A stretch of DNA of 30,702 bases from Mycolicibacterium tusciae JS617 (GCF_000243415.2 NZ_AGJJ02000002.1:1-30702), one strand, 5' to 3'; positions 18,297 through 25,759 are shown, counted from the stretch's first letter. A program made the numbers and translations. The notes: generated by a model not told the origin, from the sequence alone.

Positions 18297-18309
18297 CTAG
18301 CTAGCTAGC
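18297..18309. repeat. CTAGCTAGCTAGC run at the upstream flank of the partition operon
   Basis: Three tandem CTAG units plus C, within the end of the decayed gene (its stop codon lies inside). The same GCTAGC core occurs in the palindrome at 17113-17140, so the repeat brackets the parA-RHH operon. Confidence 0.55.
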
Positions 18310-18676
18310 AGTTCCTTCTTTCCGTCCCGAAAACGAAGGGTTTTCGGGATGTCGGTCAGGGTCTGACACGCAGTGGCGCGCCGAAGCCGGGCGCCCTCGG
18401 CGGTCAGTCCGATTGTCGTGGCGAAACGCGGGCCCCACCAGTTGATGGCTTCACCGTCGGTGCTCATCCGATCGAGGATGGCAGCGATCATCTCGATGTG
18501 TGCGCCACCGCCCACCGGACCAGCAGAATTTCCACAGTTCACGGGCTGCCCGATGGTTAGTGGTGGATCGTTTCATCGACGGTGTAGGCGTCGGTCTCGC
18601 CGCAGCGGTAGCGGTCGATCGCAATCGCAACGTGGTCGATGAGTTCATCCAGCTGCCCCTGGTGATAGTCGGCCAC
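18297..18676 (-). pseudogene. Decayed gene with two frameshifts
   Basis: Three consecutive minus-strand frames read as one protein. The first, from 18676, gives VADYHQGQLDELIDHVAIAI and then CGETDAYTVDETIHH, stopping at TAA 18557. The next frame gives HRAARELWKFCWSGG. The third gives GAHIEMIAAILDRMSTDGEA and INWWGPR, ending at 18297. An extra A in the CACCACTAACCAT stretch explains the first shift; the second lies in the GGTGGGCGGTGG run. The ELWKFCW block resembles a mycobacterial plasmid hypothetical family. The 81-aa frame from GTG 18542 might still be translated. The gene start upstream of 18676 is not clear. Confidence 0.55.
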
Positions 18677-18783
18677 GACTTCCCGACGGCCTGGCGTTCG
18701 GCCTTGGTGCCCACAACGAGACGATACCCATTGCCCGTGCTGGCCACTGGGCTGCTCACGGCCCGCCGGTAAGGTTCTGCGGA

Positions 18784-19371
18784 ATGTTGGTCAGCGACCT
18801 GAACCATTTCTTGGCTCTCTCTGATGATGTCCCCGCTCCAGCTGTTCGCCTCGCGCAGCACTTCGGCAACATCGTGCGGGCGGCCACCGCGTGCCGGTGT
18901 GTCGGTGATCGGTGGACCAGCGCGCTGCCGTGCCGGCGGCGACCAGGCCACCGACCCTGTCCGGGGCGGATCACCATCGTGCGACCCGATCCGCCAACAC
19001 CCATCGGGTGGCGGTGCAGCGTGTGCACCGACGAGGGGGTCATCAGCAACTGGGAAGACTCGCCCTATGATCTGCGGCGGCGACGCCTGGCTGCCGTCGA
19101 TGCGGTCAGCGAGGTCGTCATCACCGATGAGGTGGCCGCCGCGCTGCGCGAGCTAATGTTGCTCGACCCCGACTGTGAACGGCTGGTGTTCGGCATGCAC
19201 GCCCACCCCGATGGCGGCGCGGTCCTAGTCACCACCGACGGCGACCTTGAGGAACTGATCGGATCTGTTGCCGCCGAAGCCAACCACGAATCGAATCCAC
19301 GCCGCCAGCGGCGCCTCGATGCCGCGTTCGACGCACTCAACACCGCAGCCCAAACCGTCACCGGCAGGTGA
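18784..19371 (+). CDS. Conserved hypothetical protein with a Cys-rich zinc-ribbon-like segment
   Basis: 195 aa from ATG 18784 (MLVSDLNHFLALSDDVPAPA). Residues about 48-83 hold LPCRRRPGHRPCPGRI and WRCSVCTDEG, a C...C...CxxC arrangement that could bind zinc. The segment after it (GVISNWEDSPYDLRRRR) and an acidic ELMLLDPDCERLVFGM block look like a mycobacterial hypothetical family. An AAGG about 10 nt upstream may be the ribosome-binding site. The 3' end overlaps the convergent IF2-N-like gene by 14 bp. Function unknown. Confidence 0.65.
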   Translation: MLVSDLNHFLALSDDVPAPAVRLAQHFGNIVRAATACRCVGDRWTSALPCRRRPGHRPCPGRITIVRPDPPTPIGWRCSVCTDEGVISNWEDSPYDLRRRRLAAVDAVSEVVITDEVAAALRELMLLDPDCERLVFGMHAHPDGGAVLVTTDGDLEELIGSVAAEANHESNPRRQRRLDAAFDALNTAAQTVTGR

Positions 19372-19711
19372 CGCGGTGGCCTTGCCAGACCTTGCTGTCG
19401 CGCGAGTGCAGCGGTGGTGTGCCGCACGGGTGCCCGAGCATGCACGCCACCAGGTGCGCGTCGGCGTCGAGGTCGGCAGAGTCACCGTAGAGAGCCGGTT
19501 CCAGGGATTCCTCTGGATCGGACTCCGGGCTGGCGGCGGCAAAGGCGCGACGAATGTCCCGCACGACCGGGGCCTCCAGAGTGCTCATTGCCGACTTCAC
19601 CCATTCGCCACGACTACGCAGCTCATCGACGAGCCGGCTGGAGGGCCAGCCCAGCTCCTTGGCGAGTTCGTGGACACGCATCGCGCGTTTATGCGGAGGG
19701 TCTAATCTCAT
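19358..19711 (-). CDS. IF2-N-domain-like protein
   Basis: ATG 19711 (MRLDPPHKRAMRVHELAKEL) has AGGA 8 nt upstream and gives 117 aa. Residues about 11-45 (RVHELAKELGWPSSRLVDEL then RSRGEWVKSAMSTLE) match the IF2 N-terminal-like fold, a small helical nucleic-acid-binding module also found in stand-alone actinobacterial proteins. The C-terminal half is acidic (DPEESLEPALYGDSADLDAD). RNA or DNA binding is inferred. It diverges from the 197-aa gene at 19861 across 149 bp. Confidence 0.65.
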   Translation of the reverse strand: MRLDPPHKRAMRVHELAKELGWPSSRLVDELRSRGEWVKSAMSTLEAPVVRDIRRAFAAASPESDPEESLEPALYGDSADLDADAHLVACMLGHPCGTPPLHSRDSKVWQGHRVTCR

Positions 19712-19818
19712 GGATGTTCCTGACTTCAGACGCGGGGACAACTTCGCTGGCCCGCACCGGTGCAACGGTGTGGGCCAGCACTAATTTTGACCCCGACATC
19801 CGACGGGACTTTATTCCT

Positions 19819-19860
19819 GGCAACACTTAAACGCCTGTAGGCAACACTTAGAATCGGTGG
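19819..19860 (+). promoter_or_regulatory. Direct repeats and -10 of a probable leaderless promoter
   Basis: GGCAACACTTA occurs at 19819-19829 and 19840-19850, exactly 21 bp (two helical turns) apart. TAGAAT at 19849-19854 is a good -10 and places the transcript start at about the GTG at 19861. The repeats would suit an activator or repressor binding one face of the DNA. The same intergenic region serves the divergent gene at 19711. Confidence 0.5.
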
Positions 19861-20454
19861 GTGTCGCGGGGACCTGGAGCGCTCCAACGTCGGGTCTTGG
19901 GCGCTCTGTGGTCACGAGGAGAATTCGACTGCTACGACATCGGTGCGCTGTCAGATATGTTCCCCTCGCATTTCCTGGAGCAGTGCACTGTGCTGCATGC
20001 CCGATGGCGTTGGTACACAATCGATCTCCTTGACTTGGTGACGTTCGGAGATCCACGTAGCAACCGGGTTAGCGCGCACCGCGCGGTGCGCTCGCTGGCC
20101 CATGCGCGCCGTGTACAGATCATCGATCGATGCCCCTACGACGATCCCTTCCTCCCGCAAGTCGACTACTACGGCAACCTATTCGGCGGCCTAGACCTCG
20201 CAGAGGTCAGCCAATACGCCGACCCACGGTGGCCTGGCAGAAAAGGCCGTTGCCTGTGGTTCCGTCTACCACCCCCGATAAACGACCGCGTTCCTGACGA
20301 CGATCAGTTGATCCAGCTGGAGCTGCTGCAGAAGGGCTTCATTCCCGAGGCAGTCGACGAGTTCATGGGGATCATCGACCGGCAAAAGGCCTGGGACTCG
20401 CGCACCGGGCGATACCTTCGATGGTTGCTATGCGGGAGCCCTACGGACAGCTGA
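19861..20454 (+). CDS. Hypothetical protein, possibly winged-helix
   Basis: 197 aa from GTG 19861 (MSRGPGALQRRVLGALWSRG). There is no ribosome-binding site; the start probably coincides with the transcript start. The N-terminus (LQRRVLGALWSRGEFDCYDI) and HRAVRSLAHARRVQIIDRCP look like parts of a winged helix. The C-terminal half has many aromatic residues and no known motif. Its TGA abuts the stop of the convergent TIGR02391 gene (TGATCA). I cannot name a family. Confidence 0.6.
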   Translation: MSRGPGALQRRVLGALWSRGEFDCYDIGALSDMFPSHFLEQCTVLHARWRWYTIDLLDLVTFGDPRSNRVSAHRAVRSLAHARRVQIIDRCPYDDPFLPQVDYYGNLFGGLDLAEVSQYADPRWPGRKGRCLWFRLPPPINDRVPDDDQLIQLELLQKGFIPEAVDEFMGIIDRQKAWDSRTGRYLRWLLCGSPTDS

Positions 20455-21276
20455 TCAAGTCGTCGACTGGCGATTGATTGTCGCGGCATCGAGGCGATGA
20501 TGCACCATCGAGAGCGCGGTCACCAGTTCGAGGAGCTGGGTATCGGTCACCGTTCGAAGGGCGCGAGGGTCGTGCGCTACCGGGTTTCTGAACATGCCAG
20601 CCAGGCCCTTGATGAGATTGACGAAGCCCGTCTGTTCATCGCGGTCAGTCTGCGACGCCAAGTCATTGATCGCGATGATTGGCACACCAGACTTACCCGG
20701 GGCCAGGACTGCATCAATCAGCGTGGCGCCATCGCCGCTAACGCTGGACATTTGTCGAACTCGTTCGAATACGCTCTTCGTTGCCTCCAGAGAGGCGTGA
20801 AAGTTGTTCTTCTTGAGCAGCTCAACGGTGCAGTAGCGGAGCACCTCGTCATGGGTGTCTCTTCTGCGGAGCTCCGCTCGTAATGAGGTCGCGTTGCGAG
20901 ATGCCTCGTCGAGGGTGGACGATCGCGCCCCCGGTCGCACGATGCCTTTCTTGTCGATCCGGAGACCGACAAAAGTGAGGACCTCGTCGAGTTGATCCTG
21001 GCGCATCGTGAACAGCTCGGGACTGTTGACGTAGTTGGCCGGTTCCATGGCGTGCTGAATGAAGGTAATGATCCGCTGAGGATGGCCGTCGCGATTTTGT
21101 CGGCGCACGAATGCTTCCTCCAACCGCCGCCACTTTGTGAGGCCGACCCCGGGGTCTTCCATCTGCAGACGGCTTAGTAACTGGCCGATCTGACTTCCGG
21201 TGAGGCCATCTTGGGTATCTGCGAGCACTTGGGCGACTTTGGTTACGACGCCCAAGTTCCAAGCCGGTTCAGGCAT
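20455..21276 (-). CDS. TIGR02391 (Ymh-like) family protein
   Basis: ATG 21276 (MPEPAWNLGVVTKVAQVLAD), 273 aa; the ATG lies inside the end of the recombinase gene, so the two are translationally coupled. The open frame further upstream is an antisense-type shadow of the recombinase and is excluded. The C-terminal half has the family's layout: YCTVELLKKNNFHASLEATK, then SGDGATLIDAVL, IIAINDL, and the signature GMFRNPVAHDPRAL about residue 235. The N-terminal part may bind DNA or a partner. Biochemical function is unknown; members often sit on mobile elements and near defence genes. Here the pairing with a recombinase suggests a role in element maintenance. Confidence 0.75.
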   Translation of the reverse strand: MPEPAWNLGVVTKVAQVLADTQDGLTGSQIGQLLSRLQMEDPGVGLTKWRRLEEAFVRRQNRDGHPQRIITFIQHAMEPANYVNSPELFTMRQDQLDEVLTFVGLRIDKKGIVRPGARSSTLDEASRNATSLRAELRRRDTHDEVLRYCTVELLKKNNFHASLEATKSVFERVRQMSSVSGDGATLIDAVLAPGKSGVPIIAINDLASQTDRDEQTGFVNLIKGLAGMFRNPVAHDPRALRTVTDTQLLELVTALSMVHHRLDAATINRQSTT

Positions 21277-21853
21277 TCTGTTGCGCCTGTTCGTAATTGG
21301 CGAGGTAGCGGTAGGCGGTTGCCCGTCCGATCCCGAACGCAACAGCCAGTTCACGCACAGGCTCCCCGGTGTCCGCGAGTCGACGCAGTTGTTCCTGGCG
21401 ATCAGCGCTGAGTTTCGGCGGCTTGGTAGCCGGCAATTTTCGGGCACACCGCGCCTGACGGGAAGACGCGCGGCGCTCACGGCCAAGTTCCAACTCAAGC
21501 TCAGCCAACGTCGCCATGATAGCGGCGACCGCACGTCCCGTCGGTGTGGCGGTGTCGATCCCTTCACGCAAGGCACGCAACGTGATTGATTGCTGGCCGA
21601 GTTCGGCGATAGTGCGGGTGACCTCGGCGACCGAGCGCCCGAGTCGATCGATCGCGGTGACGACCACGGTGTCACCGGGGCGGGCGTAATCGAGTAGAGC
21701 GGCCAAACCAGGCCGGTGCGTCTTGGCCGACCCGGAGAGTTTGTCGGTGTAGATCCGGTCGGTGTCGACCCCGGCGGCGGTGAGCGCGGCCAGTTGCGCA
21801 TCAAGGTCTTGGCCGGTGGTGCTGACTCGGGCATAACCCAGGATCGTCGCCAT
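21269..21853 (-). CDS. Small serine recombinase (resolvase/invertase family)
   Basis: ATG 21853 (MATILGYARVSTTGQDLDAQ) is the family-typical start; 194 aa. The catalytic Ser is in YARVST (about residue 10). The Arg-containing TAIDRLGRS block (about 68-76) and the E-helix follow. A C-terminal Hin-like helix-turn-helix is GEPVRELAVAFGIGRATAYR (about 165-185). This is the size of Tn3-type resolvases and DNA invertases, which exchange strands at paired sites built from TGTC half-sites. Five TGTCTC/GAGACA motifs lie within 125 bp upstream, and the 42-bp repeats downstream carry the same motif. It may be the recombinase acting on the cassette array. Confidence 0.9.
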   Translation of the reverse strand: MATILGYARVSTTGQDLDAQLAALTAAGVDTDRIYTDKLSGSAKTHRPGLAALLDYARPGDTVVVTAIDRLGRSVAEVTRTIAELGQQSITLRALREGIDTATPTGRAVAAIMATLAELELELGRERRASSRQARCARKLPATKPPKLSADRQEQLRRLADTGEPVRELAVAFGIGRATAYRYLANYEQAQQNA

Positions 21854-21862
21854 ACTGGCGAC

Positions 21863-21985
21863 TGTCTCACCTCCCACCGACACCGAGGATCTGAGACACG
21901 CGGTGTGAGACAAGAAATGAGACACCGCGACCTGGGTGGATAGGCCGGGGTAGTGGCCGTCTACGGGGTGTCTCGTTTCTCTAGA
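21863..21985. promoter_or_regulatory. Recombinase-proximal cluster of TGTCTC motifs (candidate res/primary site)
   Basis: TGTCTC or its complement occurs at 21863, 21893, 21907, 21919 and 21969. Between 21886 and 21924 the order AGGATCTGAG ... AGAAATGAGACA reproduces the two ends of the 42-bp repeat in the same orientation, with a spacer 2 bp longer. A right-end piece in the opposite orientation (TGTCTCGTTTCTCTAGA) is at 21969-21985. CGCGGTGT/ACACCGCG arms also bracket part of it. A serine-recombinase binding region and the recombinase promoter probably overlap here. Confidence 0.55.
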
Positions 21986-22039
21986 TGTGAGATGCGGGCA
22001 ACCGCCTCGGCTACCGCTCTCGGTCCTTGCTGTACTGCG

Positions 22040-22393
22040 CTAGGCGAGCCTTCGGCTTCGGCCACTTCTGGTGTAGCGAAGCTGCAAGATGCCTCTAAGT
22101 GATCTTTCATAGGGTTGGGCGCTTTTCGGGTTGCTTGTTAGGTGGAAGTATCCGCATGGGCAGTAATATGGGGACTTCTGCGTGAAGACCGCCCACCTCA
22201 ATGCGGTACCCCGGTACCGGGTCATGAGCTTTTGCGGTGTCGAGCAACGACGATTCGCTATTGTGCTTTTCCTGCACGCCCACTGTCCCTGAAGCTCGGA
22301 GTGTTCCGCTGAGCAGAAGTACGTAGGCCCCGAACCGGCAATCGATTTGCCGCACCACAGACAGTGCGGAGCGTGCAGCAGATCTTTTCTCAT
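22040..22393 (-). CDS. Cys/His-rich zinc-finger-like hypothetical protein (module 1)
   Basis: ATG 22393 (MRKDLLHAPHCLWCGKSIAG) gives 117 aa. Residues about 11-31 form a CxxC...C...H set (HCLWCGKSI then YFCSAEHSE), like a small FCS-type or treble-clef finger. A second pair lies at YYCPCGYFHLTS (about residue 80). The C-terminus is strongly basic (RYTRSGRSRRLA), suitable for nucleic-acid binding. It occupies the first interval of the repeat array, between 21985 and 22472. Not assigned to a named family. Confidence 0.6.
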   Translation of the reverse strand: MRKDLLHAPHCLWCGKSIAGSGPTYFCSAEHSELQGQWACRKSTIANRRCSTPQKLMTRYRGTALRWAVFTQKSPYYCPCGYFHLTSNPKSAQPYERSLRGILQLRYTRSGRSRRLA

Positions 22394-22471
22394 GATGCGC
22401 GGCTTCCTTCCCGCTTGATGGTGTCGATTCCACCACCGGCCACCGACGATTTGTTGTCCCACATGCGTTGC

Positions 22472-22513
22472 GAGACAGGATCGGGTCACTCCTGAATCTC
22501 TAGAAGCAAGACA
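22472..22513 (+). repeat. 42-bp array repeat, copy A
   Basis: Starts GAGACAGGAT, variable centre (CGGGTCACTCCTG), then AATCTCTAGAAGCAAGACA. Same length and orientation as copies B, C and D. It separates the zinc-finger module from the dipeptidase module; the dipeptidase stop is 33 bp to its right and the zinc-finger start 79 bp to its left. Confidence 0.85.
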
Positions 22514-22545
22514 GCGGAAGGGAGGAAATGGTGACTACTTTGGTG

Positions 22546-23499
22546 TCAACCCCACGTTTGTTGTGCGACTCGGTGGAAGTTGCCTCCGAGGACGGCGTGG
22601 ATGTCGGCTTCCGCCCAGCATTCGCTGCGGAGGTGCTGGCCCAGGGTGAGCAGGGTCTCCGGGGGCATCCATTGGATGGGTCCCCAGCTGGTGTAGCTGC
22701 TGTCGAACAAGTGCGGGTTGCGCAGTAACTCGTCGTTGAAATCGTCGTGGTCGAAAGAGAAATCGCTGCTGATGCCCACGTGGTCGACTCCGAGCAGGTT
22801 GACGGCGTAGTCGAGATGTCGCGTCATCGCCTCCAGGGTTGGAGTGTTCGGGCCGAGGAAGATCCCGACACCGGTGATACCGACGACGCCGCCGGTATCG
22901 GCGCAGGCTCTGGCTTGGTCGTCGGTGATGTTGCGGGGGTGTTCCCAAACCGCCTTCATGCACGAATGGCTATACACCACTGGTTTTTTGGACGCGCGGC
23001 ACATGTCGAGTCCCGTGCGGGTGCTGCAATGTGACCCGTCGGCGACGATGCCGACTTCGTTCATCTCGGCGAGGATGGCCTTCCCCCATGCCGTCAGGCC
23101 CGTGTCGTCGTTGTCCAGGCAGCCGCTGCCGGGCACGTTGGCGTGGTTGTAGGTCGGGAGCAAGGTACGAACCCCCAGGCTGGCCAGCGTGGCCAAATTG
23201 TTGAGGTCATCGTCGAGCGGTGCGGAATCTTCCAGGTCAAATACCACCGCGATTCGGCCGGTCGAGGTGATGCGGTCAACGTCGTCGACGCCACGCGCCA
23301 GCTCGAGGTCTGGATGGGCGTCCACCGCGCCGCGGTAATAATCGAGCAAGCCGATCGTGTCGGCGAATGAGTGTGGCGAATACCCGGCATTGACCGATAC
23401 GAAGGCCCCGCCGCGGCGTTCGTAGCGGATCAGGGCATCGATGTCCGCGCCGACCTGTAACGGCAGGCAGGCGTGCTGATCCCAAAGAAACTGCGGCAT
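22546..23499 (-). CDS. M19 (renal/membrane) dipeptidase (module 2)
   Basis: 317 aa from ATG 23499. Metal-site residues of the M19 amidohydrolase family are in order: DQH near residue 8, E in VVFDLEDSAP (about 90), DGSHCS with H (about 157), YSHS with H (about 177), SSDFSFD (about 245) and GGNFHRV near the C-terminus. Family members hydrolyse dipeptides, often with a D-residue, or beta-lactam-like amides. There is no signal peptide, so it is cytoplasmic. It is somewhat short for the family. There is no clear ribosome-binding site. It is an orphan gene filling one repeat-bounded interval. Confidence 0.88.
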   Translation of the reverse strand: MPQFLWDQHACLPLQVGADIDALIRYERRGGAFVSVNAGYSPHSFADTIGLLDYYRGAVDAHPDLELARGVDDVDRITSTGRIAVVFDLEDSAPLDDDLNNLATLASLGVRTLLPTYNHANVPGSGCLDNDDTGLTAWGKAILAEMNEVGIVADGSHCSTRTGLDMCRASKKPVVYSHSCMKAVWEHPRNITDDQARACADTGGVVGITGVGIFLGPNTPTLEAMTRHLDYAVNLLGVDHVGISSDFSFDHDDFNDELLRNPHLFDSSYTSWGPIQWMPPETLLTLGQHLRSECWAEADIHAVLGGNFHRVAQQTWG

Positions 23500-23547
23500 G
23501 ACTACCGATAGTGCACCAACGAGACCAGTGCCCCTGCGGTCGGATAT

Positions 23548-23589
23548 GAGACAGAATCTGATCGACCTAGAATCTCTACAAACGAGACA
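23548..23589 (+). repeat. 42-bp array repeat, copy B
   Basis: Starts GAGACAGAAT CTGATCGACC, ends AATCTCTACAAACGAGACA. The methyltransferase gene on the minus strand ends inside it: the repeat supplies its last codons and TAG stop at 23576-23578. The dipeptidase start is 49 bp to the left. Confidence 0.85.
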
Positions 23590-24325
23590 CCTCGTCCTCC
23601 TTCGGCGTGCAGACCAGCATCTGGTTACCGCCGGCTTGGAATTCGTAGTCCACGTCGATGACGCGGCTGGTGATGCCTACAGGGCGGAGTGCGTGTAGTA
23701 GCCGGTCGAGGTCGTAGGGGAGCGATCCCATCGCCACGAGCGGGAAGATGCGCACTTCGACGCGAGCGAGGCGCACCAGTTCAGCGATGGCATCGCGATG
23801 GAACTGTGGCGTGAGCCGATCGGCGTAGCTAAACAGAAGGTGCGAGCTGAGAACCAGGTCAAACGCCCCGGAGGGGAACGGCAGGTCCGGGAGTTGCGCC
23901 GCGATGTAGTGGCCGGGGTTGTCCTCATAGTCGCGGGCGAAGCGCTGCCCGGCCTGGCTGCGGGAGCTGTGGTGGTGATCGGCATCGGTGAAGAAGGTCC
24001 ACCGGTATTGCTCGGGATGGGCGCGCACGTAGGCGTTGCCGCGATCAGTTTCAGCTTGAGTCAAACCAGCCAGTTGGACGGTGGTCAGGCCGCGCCCGTA
24101 GAGGGGATCAACAGCGCGCGCGTTCCCGCCAGCAGCGTTGATTTCCGCGGTCGCACTCGCCGCTCCGCCGGGACAATCCAGAATCACAGCCCGCAGGTCG
24201 GTGTCAGACAGGGCGAACATCGCACGGTACTCGGCCAGGCTGCGCGAGCTGACCAACACCTCGCCGATCCCGCTGTCGGGGATCGGTTGAGGCGACATAG
24301 CGCGGTTCGCGTGGGAGAGGCGCAT
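23576..24325 (-). CDS. SAM-dependent methyltransferase, class I-like (module 3)
   Basis: ATG 24325 (MRLSHANRAMSPQPIPDSGI) with AAGGAA 8 nt upstream; 249 aa. A SAM-binding motif I is visible at VILDCPGGAASATAEINAAG (about residues 48-67). A motif IV-like segment FPSGAFDLVLSSHLLFSYAD follows (about 155-175), then the C-terminal strands. DADHHHSS is an unusual His-rich insert. The substrate is unknown. The last residues (DEVSRL) are encoded by repeat B. It follows the GNAT gene in the same direction after 48 bp, so the pair forms one module. Confidence 0.75.
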   Translation of the reverse strand: MRLSHANRAMSPQPIPDSGIGEVLVSSRSLAEYRAMFALSDTDLRAVILDCPGGAASATAEINAAGGNARAVDPLYGRGLTTVQLAGLTQAETDRGNAYVRAHPEQYRWTFFTDADHHHSSRSQAGQRFARDYEDNPGHYIAAQLPDLPFPSGAFDLVLSSHLLFSYADRLTPQFHRDAIAELVRLARVEVRIFPLVAMGSLPYDLDRLLHALRPVGITSRVIDVDYEFQAGGNQMLVCTPKEDEVSRL

Positions 24326-24372
24326 CGGGGATTCCTTGCTAGCGAGACGCTCGGCCAAGGGGGCGTCGGCGG

Positions 24373-24511
24373 TCAGATTTTGAGCGAGAAATGGTGCGCG
24401 GATATTTGCAAGTGGTGCCGAAAATACAGCCGATGCGCGGGCGCGCGATCACTTCCGACACCCGAATCCAGATGGACTGCTTCGCAGTTGCGGCGCTGGG
24501 CCTCGACGATC
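24373..24511 (-). pseudogene. GNAT acetyltransferase, C-terminal part (interrupted by IS copy 2)
   Basis: Reads VEAQRRNCEAVHLDSGVGSD then LYFRHHLQISAHHFSLKI and stops at 24373. LYFRHHLQ with a following aromatic-containing strand is the usual GNAT C-terminus. It joins in frame to the N-terminal part when 24512-25759 and one GATC are removed. Confidence 0.8.
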
Positions 24512-24540
24512 TGAGGGGGACCCGTTTGGTGGTCCAGTCG

Positions 24541-25404
24541 CTATGCGACTTGGGGTTGGTGGGTCGTGGTCCACTGTAGAGCGAACTCGGCAGGGGTGAG
24601 CTCGCCATGGGCGGAGTGGGGCCTGTTGGCGTTGTAGTCGACCCGCCAGTCCTCGATGATCACGCGGGCTTCCAGGAGCGAGTCGAAGCGCCATGAGTTG
24701 AGCAGTTCATCACGAAGCCTGCCGTTGAACGACTCGATCCAGGCGTTCTGCCAAGGCGAGCCCGGATCGATGAAAAGTGAACCAGCACTGTTGAATCGGC
24801 ACCAATCACTGACCGCGTGGGCCACGAACTCGGGACCGTTGTCGAAGCGCACGTAGTGCGGCGCACCGTGGTGCAGAGCCAGGCGATCCAGCACGTCGAC
24901 GACGCCGTCGGCGTCGATGCCACGATCGACTTCGATCGCGAGGGCTTCGCGGGTGAACTCGTCGATGACGTTCAACATCTTCAAGGTGCGGCCATCGGCG
25001 GTGGTGTCGAACTGGAAGTCCATCGCCCAGATGACGTTCGGACGAATCGGTGACATCGCGCCCACGGCGATACCGATACCGGTCAGACGCTTCTTCTTGC
25101 GGCGCTGCGGGACGCGGAGGCCCTCCTCGCGCCACAGACGACGGATGCGCTTGTTGTTGACCTGCCAGCCGGCTCGGCGGGCCATCTTGGCTGCCCGCCG
25201 CCATCCCCAGCGGGGCCGGTCAGTGGAGAACCGGCGCAGCCAGGCGCGCAACTCGGCCTCCTCGGTGGTGATCGGCGGCGGTGTCAGGCGCATCGTGGAA
25301 CGGTGCAGGCCAACCACTGTGCAGGCGCGGCGCTCGGAAACCCCGAACCGGTCGCGCAGCGCCGTGACGGCGCGGCGCTTGCGGTTCGGGGTCAGAAGTT
25401 TCCC
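24541..25404 (-). CDS. IS3-family transposase OrfB, copy 2
   Basis: Identical in sequence to copy 1 OrfB, including the D, D and 35-residue-spaced E. Translated by -1 slippage at 25398-25404. Both copies look competent. Confidence 0.9.
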   Translation of the reverse strand, partial: GKLLTPNRKRRAVTALRDRFGVSERRACTVVGLHRSTMRLTPPPITTEEAELRAWLRRFSTDRPRWGWRRAAKMARRAGWQVNNKRIRRLWREEGLRVPQRRKKKRLTGIGIAVGAMSPIRPNVIWAMDFQFDTTADGRTLKMLNVIDEFTREALAIEVDRGIDADGVVDVLDRLALHHGAPHYVRFDNGPEFVAHAVSDWCRFNSAGSLFIDPGSPWQNAWIESFNGRLRDELLNSWRFDSLLEARVIIEDWRVDYNANRPHSAHGELTPAEFALQWTTTHQPQVA

Positions 25405-25679
25405 GCCGAGATCTCCTTGAGCATGTCGATGTCGAGGGCCTGGTTGGCGACCAACTTCTTCAATCGGGTGTTCTCGGCCTCGAGTTCTTTGAGCCGTTTG
25501 GCCTCGTTGGCTTTCATGCCGCCGTACTGGGCAAGCCAGCGATGCCACGTCGACTCCGCGATCTGCAGGTGTCGGCACACCTCGTCGAGCTCCTGGCCGG
25601 CCCCCAGGAGCTTGTTGCCCTCGGCGAGCTTGCGGATGATCTGATCCGGCGTATGCCGCCGGCGCTTGTTCGATGCCAT
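25392..25679 (-). CDS. IS3-family transposase OrfA, copy 2
   Basis: Identical to copy 1 OrfA (95 aa, start MASNKRRRHTPDQ). Same helix-turn-helix and coiled helix, and the same G GGA AAC slippery site before the stop. Confidence 0.9.
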   Translation of the reverse strand: MASNKRRRHTPDQIIRKLAEGNKLLGAGQELDEVCRHLQIAESTWHRWLAQYGGMKANEAKRLKELEAENTRLKKLVANQALDIDMLKEISAGNF

Positions 25680-25759
25680 GTCGTTGTTGATTCTTCCTCG
25701 CCCGAACACCGGGCAACAGAGTCCCACAATGACTGGACCACTACGACGGGCTCACCTCA

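Larger units (their letters stand above)
24512..25759 (-). mobile_element. IS3-family element (IS407-group-like), copy 2, 1248 bp, inverted
   Basis: Same ends as copy 1, in opposite orientation, flanked by a different 4-bp direct repeat, GATC (24508-24511 and 25760-25763). Length and both transposase proteins are identical to copy 1. It interrupts the GNAT gene of module 3. Confidence 0.95.

Noticed and set aside
21277..21870. N-terminal half of a 471-aa minus-strand frame
   Set aside because: Low-complexity Arg/Pro/Ser text that is the recombinase gene read in another frame; the real start is ATG 21276.
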